The notes under the pieces were generated by a model that did not search any database, was not told the DNA's origin, and saw only the letters and a program-made list of their open reading frames with translations. From a virus, in the IMG/VR virus record IMGVR_UViG_3300046820_001070, positions 1 to 49,761 of that record: a DNA stretch of 49,761 nt; one strand, given 5' to 3'. Made by a program: the position numbers and the translations under genes. Position 1 is the stretch's first letter. The number at the start of each line of letters is the position of its first letter. Shown here in pieces: positions 1 through 7,002 of this stretch.

Positions 1-837
1 GGATTTATATTTGAATTATTAGTAAGACAAATTACTTCCGAAATCATGTCTGCTAACAAATCAATTGCGGAAAAGATTTTAAAAGAACATTTTAACTCTA
101 AAAAAGAGTTATCTAAAGAATTAAAGTTATATCAATATTTGATTAACGAAAAATATAATTCGGAATCAAAAGCTGAACAATTTATCAATACGATATTAGA
201 AGCTCGTAAAAAAATTGATGAGAAAAAACTTACAAAAGAAAAGTATAATCTTATTAAAGAAATTAAGGAAACTTACAATTTAGATGAGTTTATTAAATCT
301 CCAATATCAAATTACAAAACTCTTGCATCTATCTATAAGATATTTGAAACGGTTACATCTAATGAACAATTTGACCCAACTGATATAGTATCGTCTAGAT
401 TCACTATTGCCGAAAATATTATCAATTCTTCTATTCAAAATAAAGAAGTAAAAGTAAAAGATGCGGTTTTAGAAGAATATAGAAAGCAAGATGAAGATTT
501 AAGAGCAGTATCATACAAATTATTAGTAGAATCTTTTAATACTAAATACAAAAATTTAACTGAAGACCAAAAAGGATTATTGAGAGAATATATTAACAAT
601 ATCAATAATACTGGTAAATTAAATCAATATGTTAATGAAGAAGTAACCAAATTAGTAAATTCATTAAAAGAAGTTGGTTCTAACATTAACGATAAGGTAA
701 CTAAAATTAAATTAGCAGAAACGATTTCAAATATTAAAAAAATAAAATCGGTTAAAAAAATCAAAGAACAACACTTATCAGCAATGATGATGACATATGA
801 GTTGTTAAAAGAGTTAAAAGAATCGATAAAAAAATAA
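1..837 (+). CDS. Hypothetical phage head-region protein, 5' end cut by the window
   Basis: I do not recognise a domain. The frame is open from base 1: fifteen sense codons precede the first ATG at position 46, and they read as plausible protein (Gly-Phe-Ile-Phe-Glu-Leu-Leu and onward). The true start therefore probably lies left of the window. The visible part (278 residues) is Lys/Glu/Asn-rich, almost certainly all helical, with coiled-coil-like stretches and no membrane segment or Cys. It sits directly upstream of small head genes and the prohead protease. In T4-like phages this is the stretch between portal and protease, so a structural or head-assembly role is inferred from context only. 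If translation does start at 46, the product is 263 residues. Confidence 0.7.
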   Translation, partial: GFIFELLVRQITSEIMSANKSIAEKILKEHFNSKKELSKELKLYQYLINEKYNSESKAEQFINTILEARKKIDEKKLTKEKYNLIKEIKETYNLDEFIKSPISNYKTLASIYKIFETVTSNEQFDPTDIVSSRFTIAENIINSSIQNKEVKVKDAVLEEYRKQDEDLRAVSYKLLVESFNTKYKNLTEDQKGLLREYINNINNTGKLNQYVNEEVTKLVNSLKEVGSNINDKVTKIKLAETISNIKKIKSVKKIKEQHLSAMMMTYELLKELKESIKK

Positions 838-841
838 AATT

Positions 842-1069
842 ATGAGTGCAAATTATAGAGCATATAACGCAAAATTAGTAACATCTGGCTCTGCCTCTTT
901 AATAGATAGAGTTTGGGGTGTTTTACCTGTAAATGGTGTGACTGGTACAATTACATTGGAAGGTAATACAACGATTTCATTAGCACATTTAGCAGCGGGA
1001 GAAGTATTTCCTTGCTATGTTAAAAGTATTTCAGTAACTAATGGTGGTTCTGTTTATGTATTAGCTTAA
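842..1069 (+). CDS. Small beta-rich virion protein (spike-base-like)
   Basis: A 75-residue protein starting four bases after the preceding stop. It is rich in Gly, Thr, Val and Ser with alternating hydrophobics, so it is probably a small beta barrel or sandwich. The pattern in the second half (TGTITLEGNTTISL, then LAAGEVFPCYVKSISV) resembles short phage proteins annotated as spike base protein or small capsid-associated proteins. That match is from memory and weak. There is no signal peptide or membrane segment. Its position in the head cluster suggests a minor virion component such as a decoration or vertex protein. Confidence 0.6.
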   Translation: MSANYRAYNAKLVTSGSASLIDRVWGVLPVNGVTGTITLEGNTTISLAHLAAGEVFPCYVKSISVTNGGSVYVLA

Positions 1070-1080
1070 ATTTATCTAAA

Positions 1081-1677
1081 ATGCCAGCAGTATCAAAAGC
1101 ACAACAAAGATTTATGGGTATGGTTCACGCCGCTCAAAAAGGTGATATGGAAAACCCATCACCGGAAGTTGCAAAAGTAGCAGCGGATATGTCTGACAAA
1201 GATGTTAAAGATTTTGCATCTACTTCTCATAAAGGATTACCTGATAAAAAGGAAGAACAAATTAAACAACTTAAAGAGAAAATTCGTCAAATTGTTAGAG
1301 AAAAAATGATTGATGAAATGAATGTAACCGGAAATGTACAAGGATACAACACACCAGCTGCATTTGGTAAACCTGAAAACGAAAAGAAAAAAGGTAAAAG
1401 ACAAGCTGATTTAACGGGATATAGTGTAGTAAGTGAAAATCGTTGGTTGGATTTGAAAAATGAGGAATCAACCGCACAGGCTAAAATTGGTAGAGGTATA
1501 TCCAATATCAACAAACAATTGAAAGAAATGGAAAGATTTCTTAATTGGTATGGTAAAATAAAAAATGAAAGTGGTGTTGATAATAAATCTTATTGGAAAA
1601 GGACAAATGGTCATATTTATAGTATAAAAGAAAGACTAATTAAATTAGACCAAAAAATCAGACAAATATCAGAATAA
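1081..1677 (+). CDS. DUF3008-like N-terminal domain protein
   Basis: A 198-residue protein. Residues 1-55 (MPAVSKAQQRFMGMVHAAQK, then VAADMSDKDVKDFASTSHKGLP) match the pattern of the short DUF3008 family that is frequent in marine phages and of unknown function. DUF3008 proteins are usually only about 60-70 residues, so this copy has an extra C-terminal part of about 130 residues. That part is charged and helical, with a segment around residues 58-75 (IKQLKEKIRQIVREK) resembling the leader helix of the next gene's product. The stop codon overlaps the next start (TAATGA), so the two are probably translationally coupled. Function unknown; a head or virion role is inferred from position. Confidence 0.7.
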   Translation: MPAVSKAQQRFMGMVHAAQKGDMENPSPEVAKVAADMSDKDVKDFASTSHKGLPDKKEEQIKQLKEKIRQIVREKMIDEMNVTGNVQGYNTPAAFGKPENEKKKGKRQADLTGYSVVSENRWLDLKNEESTAQAKIGRGISNINKQLKEMERFLNWYGKIKNESGVDNKSYWKRTNGHIYSIKERLIKLDQKIRQISE

Positions 1678-1985
1678 TGAAACATACAGAATTAAAAGAA
1701 CTTATTAGACAAGTTGTAAAAGAAGAAAATGATTATCAACAATTGTTTAAACATATGTTAGATAAAACCGGTAAATCATTGGGAGATATGTCTGATGATG
1801 AAAAGAAAGCATTTTTTAATGCGGTAGATAAAGCATCGAAAGCAAAATCAGAAGGTAGATTGAGGGGATATAACGAAGCAGAACTAACTGCCGGCCAAAA
1901 GAAAATTGATGTCGATAAGGATGGTGAAATAGAAGGTTCCGATTTAGCAGCATTAAGAGCTAAAAACGAAGAAAAAAAAAAGTAG
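1677..1985 (+). CDS. Small acidic protein with EF-hand-like loop; possible frameshift donor
   Basis: A 102-residue protein. The N-terminal helix (MKHTELKELIRQVVKEE) ends in a Val-Val-Lys-Glu motif like the putative capsid-targeting leaders elsewhere in this window. Near residues 78-92 there is a calcium-loop-like sequence (DVDKDGEIEGSDL) resembling an EF-hand or dockerin loop, a motif often seen at the C-terminus of small phage proteins. The gene ends in an A10 run whose last heptamer is A AAA AAG, followed at once by TAG. A -1 slip there would fuse this protein to the next one through VDENLILGVM. The start overlaps the preceding stop by one base. Confidence 0.7.
   Translation: MKHTELKELIRQVVKEENDYQQLFKHMLDKTGKSLGDMSDDEKKAFFNAVDKASKAKSEGRLRGYNEAELTAGQKKIDVDKDGEIEGSDLAALRAKNEEKKK
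1976..1982 (+). other. Candidate -1 ribosomal frameshift site (A AAA AAG)
   Basis: In the frame of the upstream gene the codons are AAA AAA AAG TAG, so the heptamer A AAA AAG lies immediately before the stop. This is the same heptamer as the E. coli dnaX slippery site. After a -1 shift the frame runs without a stop into the downstream protein, giving about 238 residues in total. No strong downstream hairpin is obvious by eye. A homopolymer error in the assembly would give the same appearance. Confidence 0.4.
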
Positions 1986-2008
1986 ATGAGAATCTTATAT
2001 TGGGTGTA

Positions 2009-2392
2009 ATGACCACAATTGGTTCTATACTCATTGGTAAGATTATCTTTTATTATATCGTAGATTTGGCACAAAAAGGAATGAAATATTTCCAAGGAAA
2101 ACCAAATTATAAAAAACAGGTTAAAAGTATTTTAGATTCGATTGCAGATAATAAAAATGTAATTGAAGATATATCTAAAATGATTGACCCGAAAAAAGGA
2201 ATTGACAATAATACCGCAGAGGATATTGTTAATATGGGGTATATTAAGACGCAGATAATTAAAATGGTGGATAGTACAAATGGTGAGCTAGATGAAACTG
2301 AATTGAAAAATCAATTAAAGACCATACTTATCAAATCTTGGACACCAATGAGTGGTTCGGCAATTGAAAAAGTTAAAAAGGATTTAAAATAA
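2009..2392 (+). CDS. Small membrane-anchored hypothetical protein
   Basis: I chose the ATG at 2009; a TTG three codons upstream (2000) is possible, and the frame is open back to a slippery A-run at 1976. From 2009 the product is 127 residues. It begins with a hydrophobic helix (TTIGSILIGKIIFYYIVDLA, about residues 2-21) that could span a membrane, followed by a charged helical domain. The stop overlaps the ATG of the prohead protease (TAATG), so the two are probably coupled. A membrane-anchored small protein beside the prohead genes could act in prohead initiation at the membrane, as T4 gp40 does, but I see no recognisable homology and this is speculation. Confidence 0.6.
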   Translation: MTTIGSILIGKIIFYYIVDLAQKGMKYFQGKPNYKKQVKSILDSIADNKNVIEDISKMIDPKKGIDNNTAEDIVNMGYIKTQIIKMVDSTNGELDETELKNQLKTILIKSWTPMSGSAIEKVKKDLK

Positions 2393-2982
2393 TGAATAAA
2401 GGATTATTAATAGAAACCCATCTGTTTGAAGCAAAACTTCAACAAGAAGAAAACGGAACTTATTTAGTTAAGGGAATCCTACAAAGAGCAGGTGCTCCAA
2501 ATCAAAATCATAGAAGATATCCAAAAGAAATCTTAGAAAGAGAGTGTAAGAAATACGAACAACTTATTAAGGAAAGAAGAGCTCTTGGTGAGTTAGACCA
2601 TCCAGATTCTCCCGTAATCAATTTAAAAAATGTATCTCATAACATTAGAGAAATCTATTGGGAAGGGGATGATGTATGTGGTGTGGTAGAAATACTTTCA
2701 ACTCCATCTGGAAATATATTAAAAGAATTATTGAAAAACAATATTCGTTTGGGTATTAGTAGTAGAGGATTGGGTTCAGTAAAAGAACTCAATGATGGTA
2801 CATTAATGGTTCAGGAAGACTTCGAATTGGTTGGTTGGGACTTTGTATCCAACCCATCAACACATGGTGCATTTATGGCTCCTATGAACGAATCAAAACA
2901 ATGGGCAAAAGTAGCAGAGGAATGTGGTAAGTGGTGTAAGTCACAAGATTTAATGAGAGAAATTATAATAGAATTAAACTAA
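2392..2982 (+). CDS. 21: Prohead core protease (T4 gp21 family)
   Basis: A 196-residue serine protease that matures the prohead by cutting scaffold, capsid and internal proteins. Hallmarks of the gp21 family are visible: N-terminal beta strands ending in a conserved NHRRYP motif (residues 39-44); the catalytic His in GELDHP (His70); the catalytic Ser in LGISSRGLGS (Ser123 or Ser124); and the downstream WDFVSNPS motif (Asp150), completing a herpes-assemblin-like triad. The length is close to T4 gp21 (212 residues). The N-terminus carries LLIE and LFEA, which fit a hydrophobic-x-Glu self-cleavage site. It lies upstream of scaffold and capsid genes as in T4. Its ATG overlaps the preceding stop. 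Confidence 0.93.
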   Translation: MNKGLLIETHLFEAKLQQEENGTYLVKGILQRAGAPNQNHRRYPKEILERECKKYEQLIKERRALGELDHPDSPVINLKNVSHNIREIYWEGDDVCGVVEILSTPSGNILKELLKNNIRLGISSRGLGSVKELNDGTLMVQEDFELVGWDFVSNPSTHGAFMAPMNESKQWAKVAEECGKWCKSQDLMREIIIELN

Positions 2983-2989
2983 TATAGAG

Positions 2990-3466
2990 ATGGTTAATGA
3001 AATGAGTTGGCATCAGTTTTCTACTTTGCCAGAAATGAATAAAGTCCCACAATATGAGGTTGAAAGACAATATAGAATATATCTAAATGAAATTGCAGAA
3101 CAAAGAATTGCAATACATTTAATACAAGAAGCAGCTAGGACACAGGCTGAAGCTATGGCAGTAGCAGCAAGTAATGGTGGTGGGGGAATTATCCAACAAG
3201 AACAAAGTGAATTACCATCCGGTTGTATTGAATTTGTAAACAACACAACCGATGGAAATGATTGTACATTTTGGATTAACACATCTGCACCAACTAACTA
3301 CACAATAGTTTGGGGTGATGGTGAAACTGAAACTGGTGAAGTAGATGGTGTAAACCAAGTTGAAATAAATCACAATTATCCAGATACAGATACAGAATAT
3401 ACGGTTAGATTATGTTTCGATGATATAAGTTTAGTAACCTATTTAGAATTCAACGGCGACGATTAA
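2990..3466 (+). CDS. PKD-like domain virion protein
   Basis: A 158-residue protein. Residues 1-65 form a helix rich in Ala, Glu and Gln that looks like an attachment or oligomerisation segment. A Gly-rich linker (GGGG) follows, then a beta-sandwich at about residues 75-155 with the PKD-type signature WGDGETETG and, further on, NHNYPDTDTEYTVRL. PKD/Ig-like domains in phages usually decorate capsids or fibres and bind glycans weakly. The next gene, a leucine-rich-repeat protein, is in the same frame 12 bases downstream, separated by two in-frame stops. An internal ATG five codons in (3002) is an alternative start. Role inferred: surface decoration or adhesion. Confidence 0.7.
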   Translation: MVNEMSWHQFSTLPEMNKVPQYEVERQYRIYLNEIAEQRIAIHLIQEAARTQAEAMAVAASNGGGGIIQQEQSELPSGCIEFVNNTTDGNDCTFWINTSAPTNYTIVWGDGETETGEVDGVNQVEINHNYPDTDTEYTVRLCFDDISLVTYLEFNGDD

Positions 3467-3478
3467 AAATAAAATATT

Positions 3479-4333
3479 ATGGGAGCAACAATAACTTCAT
3501 TTACAGGTTTACAAAACCTAACAAATATACAAAGTTTTCAAGCAGATTACAATAGTTTAACATCTGTTGATTTTTCTGGAATGTCATCACTTACTCTTAT
3601 TGATGTAGACCGTAACGATATACCCGGAACTGGTACCGATAGTTTAACATCTATTAATGTAAGTGGATGTACCTCATTACAAACACTTCGTGTTAGTGAT
3701 AGTAATTTTTCAGCAGGATTCCCTGATTTATCAGATTGTACATCGTTGGAATTTATAGATTTTGATGATTGCAATTTAACAGGTTCGGTAGATATAACTA
3801 ACTTACCTTTATTAACTACAATTGATTTTAGTGGTAATACCCAATTAACCGAATTAATAATATCTAGAACACAACCAATAGGATTTGATGGAAATGAAGT
3901 AATAGTTTCCAATTGTGCTTTTACTCAAACCACAGTTGATAACATTCTTTTAGAATTAGCTAGTGGTAGTGTGGAAGATGGATATGTAGAAATTCATGGT
4001 GGAACTAATTCGACACCCGGCGAAATAGGAAGAGATTCACTTTTTGTACTTAATTCAAGAAATTGGAGTTTTGATATTACAAATGGTAATCATACTATGA
4101 TAAACGTAGCATACGAACTACTTCAAACTAATATATGTGCTAGTAACTATACAGTAGACCGATATATTGCAAGTGGTTCGGCAATAGAAGTTGGTAATAG
4201 ATTATATCAAAATTCAGATGCATGGAATCCTGCAATCGATGGTTGGTATAGATTAGATGGAGATGGTTCAATTAAATTTGAAGTAAGTGGTAGTAGAGGT
4301 GAAATAATCTCAGTTGACCCTTGTGGAGTATAA
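3479..4333 (+). CDS. Leucine-rich-repeat protein, phage adhesin-like
   Basis: A 284-residue protein. Residues 1-150 contain about six leucine-rich repeats of the bacterial surface-protein type, with a recurring L-x-x-I/L-D-F/V-S-G/N-x-x-x-L spacing (for example SLTSINVSGCTSLQTLRVS). The remaining part is beta-rich, with a WYRLDGDG segment near the end. LRR proteins of this kind are common on Bacteroidota surfaces and unusual in T4-like phages. There is no signal peptide, consistent with a virion protein rather than a secreted one. It continues in the same frame from the PKD-like gene, and the pair resembles one PKD-LRR protein split in two. Role inferred: receptor or glycan binding on the capsid or tail. 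Confidence 0.75.
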   Translation: MGATITSFTGLQNLTNIQSFQADYNSLTSVDFSGMSSLTLIDVDRNDIPGTGTDSLTSINVSGCTSLQTLRVSDSNFSAGFPDLSDCTSLEFIDFDDCNLTGSVDITNLPLLTTIDFSGNTQLTELIISRTQPIGFDGNEVIVSNCAFTQTTVDNILLELASGSVEDGYVEIHGGTNSTPGEIGRDSLFVLNSRNWSFDITNGNHTMINVAYELLQTNICASNYTVDRYIASGSAIEVGNRLYQNSDAWNPAIDGWYRLDGDGSIKFEVSGSRGEIISVDPCGV

Positions 4334-4346
4334 AAAATAAAATAAA

Positions 4347-4598
4347 ATGGCAAAGTTAATAAATTTGATACCTGTTAAAGAAATAAAAAAAGAATCCATA
4401 GAAGATATGGATACTGCAATACCGGCTAAAGTTGAAAGATTTTTAGATAGAGCATTGCAAGTTATTAAATCATATAACTTATCCAGAAAAAAAGAACAAT
4501 TGGTGATTGCAAAATTAGTAGATGCATTGGGAATGACACCACAAGAATTATCAATTGCAGTTCAAAAATTAAAAAAGAATAAAATCGTAAAGAGATAG
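4347..4598 (+). CDS. Small head protein with putative capsid-targeting leader
   Basis: An 83-residue basic helical protein. It begins MAKLINLIPVKEIKKE, closely matching the start of the product encoded at 47064 (MKLVDLIPLKEIDF) 43 kb away. The leader ends in I/L-P-x-Lys-Glu, which fits the hydrophobic-x-Glu rule for T4 gp21 cleavage; cutting after Glu12 would leave a Lys-rich mature protein. The C-terminal half reads like a small helix-turn-helix or DNA-binding bundle (MTPQELSIAVQKLKKNKIVKR). Inferred role: internal head protein packaged with or bound to DNA. Four bases separate it from the next gene. Confidence 0.65.
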   Translation: MAKLINLIPVKEIKKESIEDMDTAIPAKVERFLDRALQVIKSYNLSRKKEQLVIAKLVDALGMTPQELSIAVQKLKKNKIVKR

Positions 4599-4601
4599 TA
4601 T

Positions 4602-5030
4602 ATGTTAAAGTTAAGAGATTTATTAAAAGAAACCGAAGAGTTTGAACAATTACCAACGGAATTGAAAAAACACTTTTTAGAAATTATTTCAACTTATAAC
4701 CAACATAGAGAAGGTATGAGTAGAAAATCCGATATTATGCAAATCGCAGAAACATTGGGTGGAATCGCAGACGCTGCACAAGAATATACTTTGAGAGAAG
4801 GTGGTGATTGGTTTGATAGAGTGACTATTAAAAGAAATATGAGTGAGTTAAAGAAATTACAAACCGCATTCGAAAAAGAAGCAGTAGAAGCTCAATCTCA
4901 ACAACAAAGATTGGAAGCACTTTATGAAGATATGGGTCACGTATTGGGTAGATACTTTGAGATAGCGGATTTATCCGAAGAAGTAATGAAACAAAGATTG
5001 GGATTACAAGAATGTAAAACTTGCAAATAA
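4602..5030 (+). CDS. Helical head-region protein with leader and C-terminal CxxC
   Basis: A 142-residue acidic, almost entirely helical protein. It starts MLKLRDLLKETEEFEQ, another leader with a hydrophobic-x-Lys-Glu motif at residues 8-10. The body has heptad-like stretches (residues 80-115) and ends in CKTCK, a CxxC pair that could bind a metal or form a disulfide. The stop codon is directly followed by the next ATG (TAAATG). I do not recognise a family; small proteins like this recur in the head cluster of marine T4-like phages. Inferred role: core or internal head component. Confidence 0.65.
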   Translation: MLKLRDLLKETEEFEQLPTELKKHFLEIISTYNQHREGMSRKSDIMQIAETLGGIADAAQEYTLREGGDWFDRVTIKRNMSELKKLQTAFEKEAVEAQSQQQRLEALYEDMGHVLGRYFEIADLSEEVMKQRLGLQECKTCK

Positions 5031-5402
5031 ATGGAACAATTAGCATCATTATTATTACATAGTAGAACGCAGGCGCATTCATTTCATTTAGGAGTTAAAG
5101 GTATAGGTGCACTATCTGCACATTTGGCATTGGGAAATTATTACGATTCAATTGGTGGAATATTGGACGGATTAGTTGAAGCATATCAAGGACAATATGG
5201 TTTAATTAAATTACAACCTGTTAGTGGTTTGGATACAAATAATGATATTAAAAATGTAATTGCATATTTTGATAAATTGATTGTAGCAGTTACAAAATTA
5301 AGACAAGAAGAAAAATTACAAATGAGTTGGTTACAAAACGATATAGATACGATTGTAACTTTACTATACTCAACAAAATACAAATTGGTTAATTTACAAT
5401 AG
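5031..5402 (+). CDS. Ferritin/Dps-like helical protein (DUF5856 type)
   Basis: A 123-residue protein predicted to be a four-helix bundle. It resembles the DUF5856 family of T4-like marine phages: an N-terminal LLLHSRTQAHSFHLGVKG segment, then HLALGNYYDSIGGILDGLVEAYQG and a final helix ending TKYKLVNLQ. The His and Glu/Asp placements (His10, His16, His19, Asp39, Asp46 by eye) recall the Dps/ferritin-like dinuclear site, but metal binding is not established for this family. It starts directly after the preceding stop codon and is followed four bases later by bS21. Role unknown; possibly protective or structural in the head. Confidence 0.7.
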   Translation: MEQLASLLLHSRTQAHSFHLGVKGIGALSAHLALGNYYDSIGGILDGLVEAYQGQYGLIKLQPVSGLDTNNDIKNVIAYFDKLIVAVTKLRQEEKLQMSWLQNDIDTIVTLLYSTKYKLVNLQ

Positions 5403-5406
5403 AAGA

Positions 5407-5583
5407 ATGTTAATAGTTAGTGTTAAAAACGGAAACATAGAGTGGGCATTAAAGGAATATAAAAAGAAAGTTCAGGCCACAAAACAAATAGAAGAACTTA
5501 GGGATAGAAAAAATTTTACTAAGCCTTCGGTAAGAAAACGTTTACAAAAAGAAGAAACTATAAGAAAAAACAAACTATTTTAG
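5407..5583 (+). CDS. rpsU: Ribosomal protein bS21 (phage-encoded)
   Basis: A 58-residue protein that matches the whole of bS21: MLIVSVKNGNIEWALKEYKK at the N-terminus (bacterial bS21 reads MLIINVKEGESIERALKRYK or similar), then the helix to EELRDRKNFTKPS, and a short basic tail. bS21 sits on the 30S platform near the 3' end of 16S rRNA. In Flavobacterium, bS21 with bS18 and bS6 hides the anti-Shine-Dalgarno sequence. Phage-borne bS21 genes are known from marine and Bacteroidota phages. The copy is intact and lies directly upstream of the scaffold and capsid genes, where it could tune late translation. It follows the preceding stop by four bases. Confidence 0.93.
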   Translation: MLIVSVKNGNIEWALKEYKKKVQATKQIEELRDRKNFTKPSVRKRLQKEETIRKNKLF

Positions 5584-5612
5584 TAGTTTTCTTTAGTTTT
5601 CTAAAAAATTTA

Positions 5613-5709
5613 GATATATATTATCAAATATCTCATTTTTATTATGAGATTACAAGACATCGTTGATTAATGAATACCCTTCTCTATAAGGTGTGACCGA
5701 ACAATCAAC
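5613..5709 (+). promoter_or_regulatory. Structured leader upstream of the scaffold gene
   Basis: The 184-base gap between bS21 and the scaffold gene holds several inverted repeats. ATCTCAT (5630-5636) pairs with ATGAGAT (5644-5650). GTTGATT (5662-5668) pairs with AATCAAC (5703-5709) and encloses CCTT/AAGG (5678-5681 and 5688-5691). A TATATATT-rich stretch near 5613-5622 could be a promoter. An eight-codon frame MRLQDIVD with stop (5644-5670) lies inside. The downstream scaffold gene has an AAGGA (5757-5761) six bases before its ATG, one of the few Shine-Dalgarno-like sites in the window. A 5' UTR regulatory structure is plausible but unproven. Confidence 0.4.
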
Positions 5710-5767
5710 ATAATTACATTGGAGTTCCCTACAAGAATAACTTCACAACAAAATTTAAGGAAAAAAG

Positions 5768-6979
5768 ATGGCAAATTCAAAATTATTGAAAGAAGCAATC
5801 GCTGATGCCAAAGCAGTTAAAGAAACAGCTTTAGCAAACGCAAAAATCGCTCTTGAAGAAGCTTTCACTCCTAGACTTCAATCTATTTTGTCTCAAAAAA
5901 TGAGAGCAGAAGCAGAAGAACAAGAAGTTAAAGATGATGAAATGAAAAATGAAGAGTTAGATTCAACAGGTATCGGGTCTAAAGTAGACGCAGGATACGC
6001 TGAGACTCCAGGTGCACAACCAAACTTAGATGCAATGACTGATTTATCAGTTGGTGTAAAGCAAGATAGTGGTAAACCTGAACAAGCTGGTACTGACTAT
6101 AAGAAAGTAGCAGACATTTCTGAAGAAGAAAATCCTTTTGCTGACAAAAAAGATGACAAAGATGCAGAAATTGCAGAATTGAAAGCTAGATTGGCAGAAT
6201 TAGAAGGAGAAGATTCTGAAGAAGAAATGGGAGATGACGAAGAAATGGACATGGATGACATGGATATGGATTCTGAAGATTCTATGGATATGGATTCTGA
6301 TGACGAAGAGTCGAAAGATGATATGGACTTAGAAGCAATCATCAGAGAATTAGAAGCTCAATTAGAAGGTGAAGATTCTGACGAAGAAGAATCATCTATG
6401 TATGAAGCTGAAGATGGTGATGATGAAAAAGAAGCTAAAAACGAAGAAGCTGACGAAACCGATAAGGAAAAAGAAGCTACTAACGAAGAAGCTGATGATG
6501 AGAAAAAAGACGATGTAATCGACTTAGAAGAAATTCTTCGTGAAATGGAAAAGGACATGAAAGATGATGAAGATGTAGTTAAAGAAGAAGAAGATAAGGA
6601 AGAAAAAGAAAAAGAACTTAACGAAGCTTACAAAACTATCAAATCTCTTCAAAAAACTATCAACGAAGTAAACTTATTAAACGCTAAGTTATTATTCGCA
6701 AACAAATTATTTAGAGCACACAACATGACTAACGAACAAAAAGTGAAAGTGATTGAAACTTTAGATAGAACAAATTCAGTTAGAGAAGTGAAATTGGTAT
6801 ACTCTACATTAGCAGAGAATTTCAAATACACATCTAACAAATCTACTAAAAAATCTATTTCTGAAGGTATTGCAAGCAAAGTAACAAAATCAACTAAGCC
6901 TGCAGCAGCTAAGCAAGTAATTGCTGAATCTACAAATTTCTCCGACAGATTTAAGAAATTAGCAGGTATTATTAAATAA
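5768..6979 (+). CDS. 22: Prohead core scaffolding protein (T4 gp22-like)
   Basis: A 403-residue scaffold that fills the prohead and is degraded by the gp21 protease. The N-terminus MANSKLLKEAIADAK contains an LLKE|A site of the protease type. Residues about 60-280 are extremely acidic (long Asp/Glu/Met and Glu/Lys tracts), as in core proteins. The C-terminal third (EVNLLNAKLLFANKLFRAHN, then EQKVKVIETLDRTNSVREVKLVYSTLAE) is the conserved gp22 helical region of marine T4-like phages. It is longer than T4 gp22 (269 residues) because of the acidic insertion. It lies directly before the capsid gene, as in T4. The start is supported by AAGGA six bases upstream. Confidence 0.9.
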   Translation: MANSKLLKEAIADAKAVKETALANAKIALEEAFTPRLQSILSQKMRAEAEEQEVKDDEMKNEELDSTGIGSKVDAGYAETPGAQPNLDAMTDLSVGVKQDSGKPEQAGTDYKKVADISEEENPFADKKDDKDAEIAELKARLAELEGEDSEEEMGDDEEMDMDDMDMDSEDSMDMDSDDEESKDDMDLEAIIRELEAQLEGEDSDEEESSMYEAEDGDDEKEAKNEEADETDKEKEATNEEADDEKKDDVIDLEEILREMEKDMKDDEDVVKEEEDKEEKEKELNEAYKTIKSLQKTINEVNLLNAKLLFANKLFRAHNMTNEQKVKVIETLDRTNSVREVKLVYSTLAENFKYTSNKSTKKSISEGIASKVTKSTKPAAAKQVIAESTNFSDRFKKLAGIIK

Positions 6980-7002
6980 ATTAACAAATAAATTCATTAA
7001 AA

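Noticed and set aside
2000-2002. TTG as the start of the small membrane protein
   Set aside because: The ATG at 2009 is three codons downstream and preferable; if the upstream part is translated, a frameshift from the previous gene explains it better.
5644-5670. Eight-codon frame MRLQDIVD as a gene
   Set aside because: Too short to support as a gene; noted only as a possible leader peptide within the structured region.
6097-6558. Minus-strand Ser-rich frames opposite the scaffold gene
   Set aside because: Antisense shadows of GAA/GAT-rich acidic codons; the gp22-like plus frame is clear.
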